DNA of 64,000 nt from Trissonchulus latispiculum. Its lineage: Eukaryota; Nematoda; Enoplea; Enoplida; Ironidae. The notes beneath the pieces were generated by a model. The model had not been told where the DNA came from. It saw nothing but the letters and a program-made list of their open reading frames with translations, and searched no databases. Numbering within the stretch: the first letter of the stretch is position 1; every line of letters begins with the position of its first letter. The stretch is from assembly GCA_030248195.1 (NCBI GenBank), contig JASAND010021436.1, forward strand, positions 62,001-126,000, in the 5' to 3' direction. Both the position numbers and the translations under genes were made by a program. This document shows positions 1 to 8,586 of this stretch, piece after piece.

Positions 1-100
1 ACTTTGGGCCTAAAGGACGACAACAAAGAAAACATTGACCCCCTCACTCCAGAATAAGGCATTTAACCTATTCCAAGGAAAGTGGATCCGGAACGATCTC

Positions 101-1612
101 ATGGACAGCCCAACAGATACATCCAGCTCAGATATGTCAGAAGATACAGATGGGAAATTGGATAATGCTACAAAGAAGCTTCGAACTCGAGAAGTCCGAG
201 TGAACCTAAATGCCGTCGAGCCTACCGTCATCAAGACTAGAAAGAATAGGAAGAGTAAGAAGAAAAGGAAGAAGGTCATCAAGAAGATAAAGAAAGCAAT
301 TGGAGAAATTCATATTCCTGAATCTGATCTCTGCCCCCAAGATATCAAGTTTCTCCGCCGACTTCTAAAAGATGTTCGGAGCAAAGAGAGAAAGCGCGCC
401 CAAACGGAAGAACGTCGTTTATGGCAGATGAAGAGAGAAAGAGAACGATGTTGGGAATCATATCAGCAATTCTTGCTCGCTCGAGCCCGAATGGAAGCCC
501 TTCATCCTGTCAGGAGAACAACCGATCCCCCGATAGTGCCCAAAAGAAGAACTCCCACACCGACCCGCAAGAATAATCTTAGATCAAGCTCTGTTCCCAC
601 GGCCTTACGACTATCCCAAAAAGAAAAGGTGGATCTATCTCCCCCTGAGAATGAACATAACGAATCCCCTATACCTAAGCCACCCAATAAAGTGAAGGGT
701 TCAACTTCACTACCTTTCCCCATCCTGATAATGTGGATTGCCTTTGGCCTGATGATAGCCATGTTGGTTCCCTGCATCCAAGCACAGGAAAATGAAGATT
801 ATCTCACCCAAAAGGCAAAAGCAATGAACACTATGGTATCCACCAAATGGGGACTAGCCCTATCTCCTAAAGGCTTAATGGCAACATATACTAAAACAGA
901 ATATGTTCCAATTCTGATTCACATGAAGGTGCCCAAACCCCCACACCTTAAGAAGATGCAAGCGTGGGTATTTCTCTGCTCCCTCTGTAGTGGAGAGCCC
1001 TCTTCAGTTCCAGAAAGCCTTCGGGATCAGTGTAAGAAATGCGATACCCCCCGGAATCGAGCGAACGAACTGCTTGCTGACTGCCCTCATGAACCACATT
1101 TAACTGGACTAATTCGAAACGTAACGGAAGAATACCATGAGATGTATGGTGGAATACTCAACACTAGATATTATTCGTCCATAATGAAGATCATCTGCGA
1201 CAAAAGTCCTATTCTGTGTAACACCTCTCTACCTAAATATCAAGAATATAACGAATCCCTTTACGCAGACACTGGATTCCAACATGTCCAATCCAAACTC
1301 CCTCTTCAGAGAAATAGGCGAGAACTCGGTACCATCATCGGTATAGTTGGACTTGGTTTGGCCATATCCAATACCGTTAATCTGGGATCCGTAAAAGATA
1401 AGGTCAATGCTGTCATTGAAGCCACCCAGAAATTGGACGAACAGGTAATCGCTCATAACGAAGCCTTGGAGAAGTTAGTAGAGGCGAATGAGCAAATTTA
1501 CTCTTTCATGCATTACTCCGTACAAGAATTAGTTGGATTGATCAATTCTGCACGATGTGAAGCCTTGACCATGAGTACTCAGGTGCAGTATTCACTAATT
1601 GTGTCCAACTAA
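101..1612 (+). CDS. Env-like glycoprotein of a retrovirus-like element, N-terminal part (ends at an in-frame stop)
   Basis: The frame is open from just after a stop at 11-13, and 101 is the first ATG. The true start may come from an upstream exon outside the window. The first ~200 residues are strongly basic with a Lys/Arg-rich cluster around 235-295. A hydrophobic signal or anchor segment follows at about 709-783, so this looks like a long cytosolic leader ahead of a secretion signal, as in some complex retroviral Env proteins. The ectodomain has Cys-x2-Cys pairs near 975 and 1035 and several N-glycosylation sequons. A furin-type R-N-R-R site lies at 1310-1321. It is followed by a Gly/Ile/Leu-rich fusion-peptide-like stretch and a heptad-like helical region, the usual layout of a class I fusion subunit. 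A TAA at 1610 stops the frame, which stays open beyond it. The Env assignment rests on architecture, not on a recognised family match. It is an endogenous copy. Confidence 0.72.
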   Translation: MDSPTDTSSSDMSEDTDGKLDNATKKLRTREVRVNLNAVEPTVIKTRKNRKSKKKRKKVIKKIKKAIGEIHIPESDLCPQDIKFLRRLLKDVRSKERKRAQTEERRLWQMKRERERCWESYQQFLLARARMEALHPVRRTTDPPIVPKRRTPTPTRKNNLRSSSVPTALRLSQKEKVDLSPPENEHNESPIPKPPNKVKGSTSLPFPILIMWIAFGLMIAMLVPCIQAQENEDYLTQKAKAMNTMVSTKWGLALSPKGLMATYTKTEYVPILIHMKVPKPPHLKKMQAWVFLCSLCSGEPSSVPESLRDQCKKCDTPRNRANELLADCPHEPHLTGLIRNVTEEYHEMYGGILNTRYYSSIMKIICDKSPILCNTSLPKYQEYNESLYADTGFQHVQSKLPLQRNRRELGTIIGIVGLGLAISNTVNLGSVKDKVNAVIEATQKLDEQVIAHNEALEKLVEANEQIYSFMHYSVQELVGLINSARCEALTMSTQVQYSLIVSN

Positions 1613-3502
1613 AAGCATTCCCTTAAGCACAGTATTGATAGTGTCATGACTGCTGGATTGGACGGACGGATTTCCCCTAGCCTTATCAACTACAAAATCA
1701 TCCGCGACTTAGTGAATGGACACGCTCAACTCAATCAAACAATTTTGAGGGACGAACCCAGTTTGATTTATAGATTTGGAAGGATTTACCCTGTACGAAT
1801 GGATATCAAAAAATTACTCTTTGGGTTTATTATGGAAATACCCACTCCTACACGAGAGGATGTGGCACCCATTTACGAAGTCAGCAATGTTGGATATAAT
1901 GATCCCTCAAGTCATGCCCAGATGAAGGCCCCAGTTCCGCGCTTCGTCAGACACGAGGTTACTCATCGCAACTCCGAATTCTCTGAAGTTAAGCTTGAAG
2001 AATGCCAATCATCACCGGGACTATGGGTTTGTGGACCGGAATCGTTGATTTCAACACCTCAATCAGCATGTCTTAAAGCCATTGTTTCAGCCACTCCTAT
2101 TGATTCTGCAAATTGTAGGCAACAGATGATGGTGAATGTTCTAACTCCTGATACAGATTTTGCTTCCACACCAGCCGGTGTATTAATTAGAACCAGTCAT
2201 TCCGAAATCATGCTAACTCAAACTCCACAATTACAACATGTGTCACGTGGAGAAACAATTGCAGTATCCAGTAACGGTGTAATATGGATAGAACATGGAT
2301 CCTACAATCATATCATAGTTGGTGATCTGGTGCTAACCAGCGCAATGGAAGTGGTACAATACTCAGCGCCCCTCATTACCTATAGAGTCCCCTTCGAAGC
2401 TCCCGATTTGGGAATAGTCCCTATTCAATTCACTGATCTGGAGCGAGCAGAATATGAAAATAAAGCTGTGAAGAAATTGCTGGAAAAACATCACCGCACT
2501 GCACCGCTTGTCATCCACCCACTCAACATGAATGTTTGGACTGGTTTCATAATCATTCTTATCTTGATTGTAGTGGGAGTGATTGTTACAATCTGGTTTT
2601 CCCCGTGTATGAGTGAATTCTGGGAAAATCTTCTCCAGCGAATACGTGGATCGTGTTTCGGATTAGGACAAAGACTGAGCAGATTAGGAACAGGAACACA
2701 AAGAATTCCAACCTCCCCGCCAACTTCACCTCCTGACAGCTCAAGTCCGTCCGGACCACGTAGTCAATCATCCCTACTTGAACAACCCCTACATCCAATA
2801 CACTCTGTCACGGAAGGTAGAGCTAGAGGCGCTAGACCCCGATCTTATGCCTATACACCAGGAAGAGGACAGCTGAGGTTTGAAGACATTCCTCTGGAAC
2901 CATTACCACCCTATCCTCCTTACTCTCCGGAATCGGGATATCCCAACCCTATCCGACCTAGAAGACCACTATTGTCTGGACCAGAAGAAGAACATCAAAA
3001 GGATGAGCCATTCCACCAACTTCACCAATACCGAGCTGGATCATATGAACGGGAAAGTCCGCCATTACGCGTTGCAAGTCCTGATGCTGGAAGAGCTGGA
3101 GCCCGAGCCGTAACTCCACCACCGTATCACGGTAACCGATCTAGAGACTCGTCTACTGGTAGGAGAGATAGGATCTGGTGTCTGATGGATGAAGTCGAAT
3201 ACACACCTAGAGGTATACCCTCAATTCTCCCCATACCTTGTATTGACATTTCTATTCAAGGAATTACCATTGAAGCAGTTCTTGATACAGGGGCCAGTAT
3301 TTCCGTGATGTCCGAAGAAATAGCCCAGAAGTACAATCTCCCTCTGACAGATCTAGAACGTCCACGACAGAGTTCCTCTGCTACTGGACATCAACTGAAT
3401 ATCACAAAGAAAATCGAAACGGCTATCTCCTTCCCACCCACCGATCCCTCACGCTATTTTAGTCAGCCCTCATTTGCCTCAGGCAATGCTATTGGGAATT
3501 GA
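1613..3502 (+). CDS. Continuation of the Env-like frame: membrane anchor, PPxY tail and N-terminal half of a retroviral protease
   Basis: This stretch is in the same frame as the preceding Env-like frame, separated only by the TAA at 1610-1612; the first internal ATG is at 1646. It continues an ectodomain with several cysteines, then a hydrophobic anchor at about 2527-2603. A long Pro/Ser/Arg-rich tail follows, with a PPPY sequence near 3117 that resembles a retroviral late-budding motif. The last ~100 residues hold an aspartic protease start with the D-T-G-A active-site motif at 3284-3295. The protease is incomplete here; its C-terminal half is in the +1 frame of the next entry, overlapping at 3474-3502. 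An Env-like protein running directly into a protease is not the usual gag-pol-env order. It could be a rearranged provirus, a decayed junction or a true fusion with programmed frameshifting. Confidence 0.65.
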   Translation, partial: KHSLKHSIDSVMTAGLDGRISPSLINYKIIRDLVNGHAQLNQTILRDEPSLIYRFGRIYPVRMDIKKLLFGFIMEIPTPTREDVAPIYEVSNVGYNDPSSHAQMKAPVPRFVRHEVTHRNSEFSEVKLEECQSSPGLWVCGPESLISTPQSACLKAIVSATPIDSANCRQQMMVNVLTPDTDFASTPAGVLIRTSHSEIMLTQTPQLQHVSRGETIAVSSNGVIWIEHGSYNHIIVGDLVLTSAMEVVQYSAPLITYRVPFEAPDLGIVPIQFTDLERAEYENKAVKKLLEKHHRTAPLVIHPLNMNVWTGFIIILILIVVGVIVTIWFSPCMSEFWENLLQRIRGSCFGLGQRLSRLGTGTQRIPTSPPTSPPDSSSPSGPRSQSSLLEQPLHPIHSVTEGRARGARPRSYAYTPGRGQLRFEDIPLEPLPPYPPYSPESGYPNPIRPRRPLLSGPEEEHQKDEPFHQLHQYRAGSYERESPPLRVASPDAGRAGARAVTPPPYHGNRSRDSSTGRRDRIWCLMDEVEYTPRGIPSILPIPCIDISIQGITIEAVLDTGASISVMSEEIAQKYNLPLTDLERPRQSSSATGHQLNITKKIETAISFPPTDPSRYFSQPSFASGNAIGN

Positions 3503-4757
3503 TGTCTTGGCCAAATTCAATGGTTCCTTTGAATTTTGCCTGCCTACTAAACAATTGAAAATACACCCTACCCCTCCACCCGCAGCTTACTCCATCCCCT
3601 TAACAATCACACACCGAATATCGGAAATGATTTCAAGGGATCTCAGAAGGAAAATTATAGCTCCTACTACCCAATCACGTCCTCCGCCGGAAGTCAAGAC
3701 AGAAGCATCCCAAAAAGCGAGAGCACGTTCTCCGTTGCCCTCTAAAGCACATCCCTCAACAGCCTCTTCACCTCCTGTTAAGCAGGGTGAATCAGAGACC
3801 GTGAAGCAATACTACCATAGAGTTCGCGACTATGCTGATACTGTCTATGGTGATTACTCTAACTCGGAATCAACCATGATCAGTCTGGGAAGAATCTTCA
3901 TCATAGGACTTCAAAGAGAAATACGCCTTCAAATGCCTATTTCTACCGGCCGACTGGATGAGTTATATTTGTTGGCTCTCTCGGTCGAAGAAGACCTATA
4001 CAAGGATAAACCAGGTCCGTCGAATCGGATGAGTACCTCTCCTCCGGAAGTGCAGACAACTCCTGTTATAGCTGGAACTCCAAGAACTACTCGCAGATCT
4101 TCTCAATCTTATGCTGATTTCCGCGCATGTAGAGAGATATTGTTTACCATTCAACAACGAGAAGATGAATCTGTGGATCATTACTATGAAAGGTTGCTCG
4201 CATACGCTGGGGAAGTATATCCGGAACGGCTAAATGCCAAGTCTGTTGATGCCCATCTCAGTTTGATTTTCATTGCTGGATTGAGAAATGAGCTACGCGA
4301 TAGAACAGCATTGTACCCCAATACAGTCAGAAGTCTGTATGACCTGTACCAATCTGCGTTAGTAGGAGAACGATACTTACCAAAGAAAGATGACCGACCA
4401 GCCCCAACTTCTAATCAACCCACTCAATCTACCACTGAACAATCACGTATCCCAAGAACAGCCCATACGAAGGAACAAAGAGGTCATAGACGTCGTGCTA
4501 CTGAATGTAGAATAAACGTACCCCCTGGTTTCGGAGGAGGCTACTTTGAAGACGAAGACCCTCACATGCCTCTGGATTACTCTGTTCCGCACGAAGGTTC
4601 TAGGTATACCTCCAGGGATCCAACAACGTCACAGTATCACACGGATGCGCGATCAGCTGACCCCCGGTCAACCCCACACGTACGAGAACGAAGTCATAAT
4701 CTATCTGAAGCCCCTTGGCCGCAGGAGTCAGAAGATCCTGCCTCCCCAGAATACTGA
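3474..4757 (+). CDS. Protease C-terminal half fused to two capsid-like (retrotransposon Gag) repeats
   Basis: The frame is open from 3474; the first ATG is at 3486. It opens with an L-G-I-D segment typical of the second half of a retropepsin, so it completes the protease begun in the previous frame. After a Pro/Ser linker come two related helical modules at roughly 3780-3995 and 4105-4370. Each has the pattern E-S/T-V-x2-Y-Y-x-R followed by an F-I-x-G-L-x2-E-x-R motif, the kind of sequence found in the capsid C-terminal region of retrotransposon Gag proteins. The end is basic and Pro/Ser-rich, with no zinc knuckle seen. The frame stops 24 bp before a polypurine tract. Duplicated capsid-like modules downstream of Env are unusual, and I cannot tell an assembled Gag fragment from a neofunctionalised protein. 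Confidence 0.6.
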   Translation: MPQAMLLGIDVLAKFNGSFEFCLPTKQLKIHPTPPPAAYSIPLTITHRISEMISRDLRRKIIAPTTQSRPPPEVKTEASQKARARSPLPSKAHPSTASSPPVKQGESETVKQYYHRVRDYADTVYGDYSNSESTMISLGRIFIIGLQREIRLQMPISTGRLDELYLLALSVEEDLYKDKPGPSNRMSTSPPEVQTTPVIAGTPRTTRRSSQSYADFRACREILFTIQQREDESVDHYYERLLAYAGEVYPERLNAKSVDAHLSLIFIAGLRNELRDRTALYPNTVRSLYDLYQSALVGERYLPKKDDRPAPTSNQPTQSTTEQSRIPRTAHTKEQRGHRRRATECRINVPPGFGGGYFEDEDPHMPLDYSVPHEGSRYTSRDPTTSQYHTDARSADPRSTPHVRERSHNLSEAPWPQESEDPASPEY

Positions 4758-4780
4758 TACTAACTACTGTAAATATGTAC

Positions 4781-4801
4781 AGATGAGGGGGGGGGGAGAG
4801 A
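4781..4801 (+). promoter_or_regulatory. Polypurine tract of the retrovirus-like element
   Basis: An uninterrupted purine run centred on ten G residues follows the last structural frame by 23 bp. In retroelements such a tract primes plus-strand synthesis and marks the inner edge of the 3' LTR. No second LTR is in the window to confirm the boundary, so the LTR start just after 4801 is inferred. Confidence 0.5.
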
Positions 4802-6251
4802 ATTCAATGCAAGCTCTGCCCCCCGGGAACGACTATTGAGACGGTAAATCTGTTTAATTAACGTGCAGTATAAGAGATCTATATGTTAAACGATTTAATC
4901 ATTAAACGAGCCATTGTTCAAATATTTAAAGTTAGTAATTTCAAATTAATATCAAATTAATACATTTAAACAAACAAAATTGCTTGTGCTTAAACTCTCA
5001 ATGACGTTCCCCACAATAACAAGGAAAATCACAAAAAAGATATATAACCAGAAAATAATATAAAAAATATGAACAAGAATATCAAAAATTTTAGCAATTT
5101 CGTGTAAAGTTTGGTTTTGAAGGTATGGTGGAGTTTTAATTATCAAATATGTTAAGGGAATATAAATAATTATTGTATGTGCATGAATCTGTGAGTGAGT
5201 CTAGTTAAGAAGTGTAACAAAGGTAAAGGAAAGTTGCACCTGCTAAATTATACTTATAGCTAATTATTTAATTAATTTAAAAGAAAGCAAATTCTTCATA
5301 TATAATCAGTTGTAGAGAGAACCAGGACAAAATAGCCAAATCACCAAAGCCCTGTACAGTGAGAATACCACAAAAACTGAAATTAAAAATAAAATAAGAA
5401 GTGCTGTATTATGTGAACCAACATTTTTATAAAAGTGAGATGACATATATACTAGGTTAAACGAAGCATTTACTTTTAAAAGACAGACAAATTTTAAATC
5501 TAATTTTAATTAGTTTTATATAAAATTGTAGGTTTTATTGAAACTGAGCATAATAATAAAATAGTAAAACAAATGCACTGGTGCTGGATTGGGGTAGGAT
5601 GGGATTATTGTGATAAAGAAAGATTGACACAATTGATCAAAGTCTTTCGGCCCTAATCCCTCAGGCCCTGACCAATCATGAAAGTTAGGTTTGGGGAATG
5701 GCCTATTTAATTATAGGCCAGGGCGGGATTAGGACCTTTATACTCATCGTCAGAGAGATCCAGTACTTTATAGTTTAACAATACAGTGTGCAGATAGTTC
5801 AGGTACTGGTTAGGCCAAGCCCCTAAACCAGAGTTGCCAATAACAAGCCATGCCCTTCCTTCCCGTCTCACATAAGTATTAATGTATGTAAATGCTGTAT
5901 CCTGATTCTTAATTTCATGATCAAATATGTCTGATTAGCTAACCTCATAATGGTAGTCTGTGTTATTAATTGTATTATTTCTCATACCATGTATATATAT
6001 ATATGTATATTTGCACTGTACTCTTGTATACGCAATTCTTGGGTATGTTTCTGGAAATTATGAATGGTCCTTGTCCCTATCACCGAACCAAATTCAGAAA
6101 TTGGTAATTCTTAATAAGCTAAAGTCTGTGGCACTTCATAGCTTGATTCTCCGTTAAGAAATAGGTATTTCTTAATGAGCCCAATGATATAAATAAAGGA
6201 GTGATTGTTATGGTTCGACAATTGTTCCTATGTAGTTTTCTTTCATTCTAG
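4802..6251 (+). other. AT-rich non-coding stretch after the polypurine tract (putative LTR or U3 start)
   Basis: No credible gene is visible. Sequence is AT-rich to about 5590. At 5649-5736 is a nested inverted repeat: outer arms 5649-5660 and 5725-5736 pair at 11 of 12 bases, and an inner perfect 7-bp arm pair lies at 5700-5706 and 5713-5719. The stretch ends in a pyrimidine-rich splice acceptor at about 6238-6251. It may be intron plus regulatory DNA of the retrovirus-like element. Confidence 0.45.
6238..6251 (+). other. 3' splice acceptor abutting the NADAR start codon
   Basis: A pyrimidine-rich tract ends in TCTAG immediately before the ATG at 6252, so a spliced leader exon would join exactly at the start codon. 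The same arrangement recurs at 8025/8026. Retroviruses express accessory genes by splicing to such internal acceptors; the matching donor is inferred, not identified. Confidence 0.55.
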
Positions 6252-7433
6252 ATGAATAACATCAATGCTGCAGTGATCCACCAAAATTCCCTTGAACAAT
6301 TGAGAAGGTTGTCCCTATTCCAACATCCCTACCACCCTGATAGCCCTGGGCATTACATCTACTTCCGAAGTAATGCCCCTGAACATAAGAAGTTGTCCAA
6401 CTTCGCAAAGGTGGAAGGTCGCGACGCCAAGGGCGACCCCATCATGATTCGCCACTGGAATAAGGCCGCATTCACGGCCGAAAACCTCTACCAGGCGATC
6501 CTTGCCTTCCTTACCGGATCCTTCTCAACCGCCTACAAGATCCTTAAAATGCGTGACCCCCTGGAGGCCAAACAGATGGCCAATGCGGATGTGCAGCTCA
6601 GCCGCCTCCTCATGAATCCCAATCATCACTACCCGTTCAAAACCCTCATCATGGGTGCAGTCCTCTTTGCCAAGTTTTCCCTCCCCCAATTTAAGGAAGA
6701 ACTGTTGGCGACCAGAGACAGTCGCCTTATGGAGGCCACCAGAAATCGATTCTGGGGCATTCACCAGGAGTTGCTCGATCTCCGCATCAGAGAAATGCAG
6801 GTTTCAAAGAAGACCCTCGACAAGGAGGCCTCAGATCACTGTGCCTCCCACCAGGCCGCCAACATGCTCGGCCAATTGTTGGAATTCTTCAGGGTCTATC
6901 TGAAGGACCCTGAAGGAATCTACACGGTGCGCCCTCGAGTTGCCGTAATTGGAGGATGCGCCCTCCAAAATCCCCAGGTCTTGGCCCTCCTCAGAGAAAT
7001 CGCCGGAACGTCAGAACCTCTGATGTTTCCCATCACGAAGGCCACCCCTGTCCGCTGTCTTCGGGTAGCCTTGGCCATTCGTTCCCCACTGCTCACCAGA
7101 ATTGTGGTGGTCCCTGAAATTGACACTACCATCCACAAATGTCCCAATGACCTCTACCGGGACGAGGCCATGCGACTCCGTCAGGAGTTTAAAGACGTCC
7201 CACCCTACATGGAGTCGGTACCCATGATTCGGGCGTTGCCCACTCTGGTCTACGTCCCAGATTCTGTGGACCCCGTGAAGACCATGAAGAACGATCCTGC
7301 CAGGGCCGGTTTGGTGTGGGGATGCTACACTTTTCGTGATGACGGCATCCATTTTCGGCCCCAGGATCCTGTAGCCATCCCTACTGGGCACACCTATGCC
7401 CTTCCCCTCTGTTCCAACCAGAGGCTTCATTAG
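6252..7433 (+). CDS. NADAR (YbiA-like) domain protein, accessory gene of the retrovirus-like element
   Basis: 393 residues from an ATG directly after a splice acceptor. Residues ~30-190 match the NADAR/YbiA layout: an N-terminal Y-I-Y-F strand, the S-N-F-A turn, an F-T-A-E-N-L-Y-Q-A helix in place of the family E-x2-Y-Q-A signature, an R-D-P-x2-A-K-Q-M-A segment, the K-F helix and a W-G-I near residue 175. Family members process ADP-ribose derivatives, and bacterial ones reverse guanine ADP-ribosylation. Residues ~225-390 form a second alpha/beta-looking region beginning V-A-V-I-G-G-C that I cannot assign. Codon use is GC-rich compared with the flanking DNA. A TAG at 7431 ends the frame, but it stays open to 7718. 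A NADAR gene beside retroviral genes is unusual; a role against host nucleotide-based immunity is speculation. Confidence 0.78.
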   Translation: MNNINAAVIHQNSLEQLRRLSLFQHPYHPDSPGHYIYFRSNAPEHKKLSNFAKVEGRDAKGDPIMIRHWNKAAFTAENLYQAILAFLTGSFSTAYKILKMRDPLEAKQMANADVQLSRLLMNPNHHYPFKTLIMGAVLFAKFSLPQFKEELLATRDSRLMEATRNRFWGIHQELLDLRIREMQVSKKTLDKEASDHCASHQAANMLGQLLEFFRVYLKDPEGIYTVRPRVAVIGGCALQNPQVLALLREIAGTSEPLMFPITKATPVRCLRVALAIRSPLLTRIVVVPEIDTTIHKCPNDLYRDEAMRLRQEFKDVPPYMESVPMIRALPTLVYVPDSVDPVKTMKNDPARAGLVWGCYTFRDDGIHFRPQDPVAIPTGHTYALPLCSNQRLH

Positions 7434-7718
7434 TCCTGGACGGCCACGTCCCTGAAGCGGGTCCCTTTGTCCGTTTACCTCAGTAAACGGCCTCATAAGG
7501 ACTCGCCCATCTACCGGCCCCGTCATCCAGAGTCCAAATCCAGCAGCTCCTTAAAATCCAAGGAGCCACAGAGAAAAGTCCCTGATCCTCCCAAGAGAAA
7601 GGACTCTCATTCCTCCCCCAAGAAGAGGTCTCCCTCCGTCCCATCCCTAATGTCCCTATCTCTGAATGACCGCCCCCGATTCTATGGACCGCCTTCGAAG
7701 AAGCCCAGGCGCCGTTGA
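7434..7718 (+). CDS. Basic Ser/Pro/Lys-rich extension in frame with the NADAR protein, beyond its stop
   Basis: This 94-codon stretch is in the same frame as the NADAR protein, separated by the single TAG at 7431-7433. It is rich in Lys, Arg, Ser and Pro and ends in a Lys/Arg cluster resembling a nuclear-localisation or nucleic-acid-binding tail. There is no ATG near its start. It is most simply the original C-terminus cut off by a nonsense change, or a readthrough extension. Confidence 0.5.
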   Translation, partial: SWTATSLKRVPLSVYLSKRPHKDSPIYRPRHPESKSSSSLKSKEPQRKVPDPPKRKDSHSSPKKRSPSVPSLMSLSLNDRPRFYGPPSKKPRRR

Positions 7719-7860
7719 ACTATGGCCGATAGCTGTGATTTGTACTATGCTTTGTGTTTGAAATTGTTATGTACAGATATTTGTCTGCTTGTTTGTTTAC
7801 TGTATATGGGACATGTATCTAATAACTTTTTCTTGTAGCTGATTTTGGTAACGGAATAAT

Positions 7861-7915
7861 TTCGAGAAGTTCTAATTCTAGTCACTAACTGCTCCTAATT
7901 CCCACTTATAAAAGG
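7861..7915 (+). promoter_or_regulatory. Candidate internal promoter with TATA box
   Basis: A consensus TATAAAAGG lies at 7907-7915, about 110 bp before the next acceptor and ATG. A TTC-GAGAA-GTTC cluster at 7861-7872 resembles a degenerate heat-shock element. Both are sequence matches only. Confidence 0.35.
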
Positions 7916-8011
7916 AATGCGTCTAATGGACCTCGACTGGGTACGTCAGGCTAGACTGCATAACACATACACAAATTCCATACTAGAATTCATTAATCTG
8001 TGGCATTAGTG

Positions 8012-8025
8012 TTTTCTACTTTCAG
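8012..8025 (+). other. 3' splice acceptor abutting the acidic-protein start codon
   Basis: A pyrimidine-rich tract ends in TTTCAG immediately before the ATG at 8026, the same acceptor-ATG fusion as at 6251/6252. Confidence 0.55.
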
Positions 8026-8586
8026 ATGGAAAATAATGAGAACAATCCCCCACCTAATACCTATGACCCCACAGAACAGCCCCAACGGAACCTTGTCAGA
8101 GAAGCCCTAATGGAATGGGGCATCTATTCTGTCTCAACAGATCCCTCACCAACCATCCGACACAGAGCTCCAGTTTCTTCCACGGTGCCAAACCCTCCAC
8201 CTGCTCAGCCATATCTTGGTTACAGGCCTACAACCTGTACTCCCTCGTCAGATGGTCAGGCAATCTGCCCCCAATGCGGAGTTCCCTTCGCAAAACCAGG
8301 CCAGAAGCGGGCCGCTACCCGTTGCCCTGTCAAGGTGCCTCATTGGCTAGGTTCCTACACAGTCCTGAAGAACCTAAACGAGCATCCTCATCACGAACCT
8401 AAGACCTATGGAGCAGAACGTCTCCTGGAAATGTTCCCCAAGGAAGATAAGTACCCGGCTGCCACACAGTATCCGGGTTTCAAGACCAAATTTGGCGATA
8501 CTGGCTTGCGGCTCAGAAAGGCTCAAATTGATACTGACAACGCTGTCAGTATTCATCCCGACACGACGGTTCAGGATCATATCTAG
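8026..8586 (+). CDS. Accessory protein of the retrovirus-like element, N-terminal part
   Basis: 186 residues from an ATG directly after a splice acceptor. The start is Asn/Pro-rich. The middle has a C-P-Q-C half zinc ribbon near residue 84 with another Cys ~20 residues later, then a helical Leu/Lys/Arg segment. I recognise no family. The frame ends at a TAG (8584) but stays open in the same frame to 9360, so this is probably the front part of one ~444-codon gene. Base composition matches the NADAR gene and not the AT-rich flanks, which suggests the two were carried together. Confidence 0.6.
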   Translation: MENNENNPPPNTYDPTEQPQRNLVREALMEWGIYSVSTDPSPTIRHRAPVSSTVPNPPPAQPYLGYRPTTCTPSSDGQAICPQCGVPFAKPGQKRAATRCPVKVPHWLGSYTVLKNLNEHPHHEPKTYGAERLLEMFPKEDKYPAATQYPGFKTKFGDTGLRLRKAQIDTDNAVSIHPDTTVQDHI

